From Erwinia psidii (GTDB lineage: Bacteria > Pseudomonadota > Gammaproteobacteria > Enterobacterales > Enterobacteriaceae): a stretch of 64,000 nt of DNA. The notes beneath the pieces are model-generated. The model had not been told where the DNA came from. It saw only the letters and a program-made list of their open reading frames with translations, and searched no databases. Where the stretch lies: assembly GCF_003846135.1 (NCBI RefSeq), contig NZ_RHHM01000013.1, forward strand, positions 1 through 64,000, read 5' to 3'. Below are positions 62,843 to 64,000 of this stretch, one piece after another. The stretch's first letter is position 1; every line of letters begins with the position of its first letter. The position numbers were made by a program, and so were the translations under genes.

Positions 62843-64000
62843 ATGATGGCGCATAAGACAATAAAAATCCTGTTACTGGATACGGGAAATGAATGGGGAG
62901 GCGGTACCAACAGTATGCTGGAATTACTGAAGCGTATTGACCGTAGCCGGTTTGCCGTCCAGTGCTGCTTTTATCATAATTACCGCCGGGGCCAGGACGA
63001 ACCACTTGAACAGGTGCTGAACGCGCTGGATATTCCGGTGATCTTTATTCCCCAGCGCCGCCAACCGCTCTGGGCGAAAGTGGCCAAAGAGCTGTTACGT
63101 TCACTGGTATTCTTCCATCGCGATTCGCGGCAAAAGGTTACCCATTTTGTCGACAGCCTGTGGCGAATCAAGCCAAATGCGCTAAAGATTCGCCAGCTTC
63201 TTGTGCAACATGATGTTGATTTGTTGTACATGAACAACCAGCCTGGCTCAAACGCCGAAGGTTACCTGGCCACCGATAAACTGCCCGTCGCCGTTGTGCA
63301 GCACTGTCGGATAGAGCCGGTTCTCAATGCCGGTCTGGTACGCATGGTTAACCAGCGGGCTGATGCGATCATCGCGGTCTCCAGCGGCGTGCATAAAGTT
63401 CTGCTGGAACAGGGCGTTGCGGCGGAAAAATGCGTTACCGTGTTTAATGCTATCGATATCCGGCAAACCTTGCCCGTTCGCGAAACCATGCGCGAACAAT
63501 TACTGATTGTGCCGCCGGAAACCTTTGTATTTGGCAGTATCGGTTCATTAATTACCAGAAAATCGCACCATCATACCCTGCAGGCGCTGGAAAAATTCGC
63601 CACCGCATTCCCTGAAGCCGACTGGAGAATGGTGATCCTTGGTGAAGGCCCGCAACACAACGCACTACAACAGCAGGCACAGTCATCAGGCATTGCTAAC
63701 CGCGTGATGTTTACCGGCTTTCGCAGTAATCCAATGGATTATCTCGCTGCTTTTGACGTGTTTATTCTGGCATCCAAAAGTGAGGGGCTTCCCCGTGTGA
63801 TACTGGAAGCGATGCTGTTGAAAACGGCGGTGATTGGTTCACGGGTGACGGGAACCGCCGAACTTATCGCGCACAACAGAACCGGCCTGCTGTATGATTA
63901 CGGTGATATTCAGTCCCTGTTTGAACAGATGAAAACACTGTGGCTTGATGCCACGATGCGCCAGCAACTGATATTGCAGGCGAACAGCCGCGTTAAAGAA
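62843..64000 (+). CDS. GT4-family glycosyltransferase, 3' end outside the window
   Basis: Open to the window edge, 386 codons visible. N-terminal half: ILLLDTGNEWGGGTNSMLEL and LLYMNNQPGSNAEG; C-terminal GT-B half: VFGSIGSLITRKSHHHTLQA, WRMVILGEGPQHN, and the nucleotide-sugar motif VFILASKSEGLPRVILEAML with GSRVTGTAELIAHNRTG. Retaining GT4 enzymes of this kind build LPS, capsule or exopolysaccharide. The acceptor is unknown. Two adjacent ATG codons (62843, 62846) are possible starts. It follows yibQ by 35 bp. Confidence 0.88.
   Translation, partial: MMAHKTIKILLLDTGNEWGGGTNSMLELLKRIDRSRFAVQCCFYHNYRRGQDEPLEQVLNALDIPVIFIPQRRQPLWAKVAKELLRSLVFFHRDSRQKVTHFVDSLWRIKPNALKIRQLLVQHDVDLLYMNNQPGSNAEGYLATDKLPVAVVQHCRIEPVLNAGLVRMVNQRADAIIAVSSGVHKVLLEQGVAAEKCVTVFNAIDIRQTLPVRETMREQLLIVPPETFVFGSIGSLITRKSHHHTLQALEKFATAFPEADWRMVILGEGPQHNALQQQAQSSGIANRVMFTGFRSNPMDYLAAFDVFILASKSEGLPRVILEAMLLKTAVIGSRVTGTAELIAHNRTGLLYDYGDIQSLFEQMKTLWLDATMRQQLILQANSRVKE

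Overview
The window is a chromosomal segment of a Gram-negative gammaproteobacterium of the order Enterobacterales. Nearly every protein can be aligned by eye with its Escherichia coli counterpart, with near-equal lengths (Ppc 883 aa, SthA 466 aa, HslU 443 aa, OxyR 305 aa, TrmA 366 aa). Several arrangements differ from E. coli: argG lies inside the argCBGH cluster, metF sits next to ppc, and the cpx locus is joined directly to the trmL-cysE-gpsA-secB cluster. This fits an Erwinia/Pantoea-type (Erwiniaceae) genome best. The family assignment is inference; the order is well supported.

Layout. 1-120: an rRNA-operon P1 promoter firing leftward out of the window. 137-988: murI (glutamate racemase). 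933-2712: a thoroughly decayed btuB (vitamin B12 receptor), preceded by what looks like a decayed cobalamin riboswitch (to about 2925). 3.0-7.7 kb: trmA, yijD-fabR, sthA and oxyR, with a conserved OxyR site. 8.0-13.9 kb: arginine biosynthesis, argCBGH divergent from argE across a pair of ARG boxes. 14.3-22.3 kb: ppc, metF, metBL and metJ with two arrays of MetJ boxes. 22.4-31.6 kb: rpmE, priA, cytR, ftsN (with an 11-copy hexanucleotide repeat), hslVU, menA, rraA, zapB. 32.0-38.6 kb: glpFKX, fpr, yiiR, yiiQ, tpiA.

38.6-46.4 kb is a block placed between tpiA and cdh, which are neighbours in E. coli. It holds mqo, a LysE-type exporter divergent from a MocR-type regulator (sharing a large inverted repeat), a glutathione-transferase-like gene, a PhzF-family gene and yhjD. 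46.4-50.6 kb: cdh, sbp, pfkA, fieF. 50.9-53.7 kb is an accessory pocket: a GT9 (heptosyltransferase-like) gene, then the wreck of a P2-type prophage. An intact ogr and the 3' end of an integrase lie only about 200 bp apart, pointing outward, followed on the ogr side by a broken type-44 polymorphic toxin and a possible immunity remnant. 53.8-57.1 kb: cpxP, divergent cpxRA with a perfect CpxR box, and trmL. 57.1-60.2 kb: yibN-grxC-secB-gpsA-cysE. 60.6-64.0 kb: envC, yibQ and a GT4 glycosyltransferase cut by the window end.

Most of the window is ordinary core genome with recognisable regulation (OxyR, ArgR, MetJ, GlpR, CpxR). I did not find a clearly new biological system. The best leads are the toxin/ogr/int remnant, the coordinated decay of btuB and its riboswitch beside an overlapping intact murI, the MocR/LysE operator, the FtsN repeat tract, and two hairpins or palindromes touching ribosome-binding regions (mqo and trmL).
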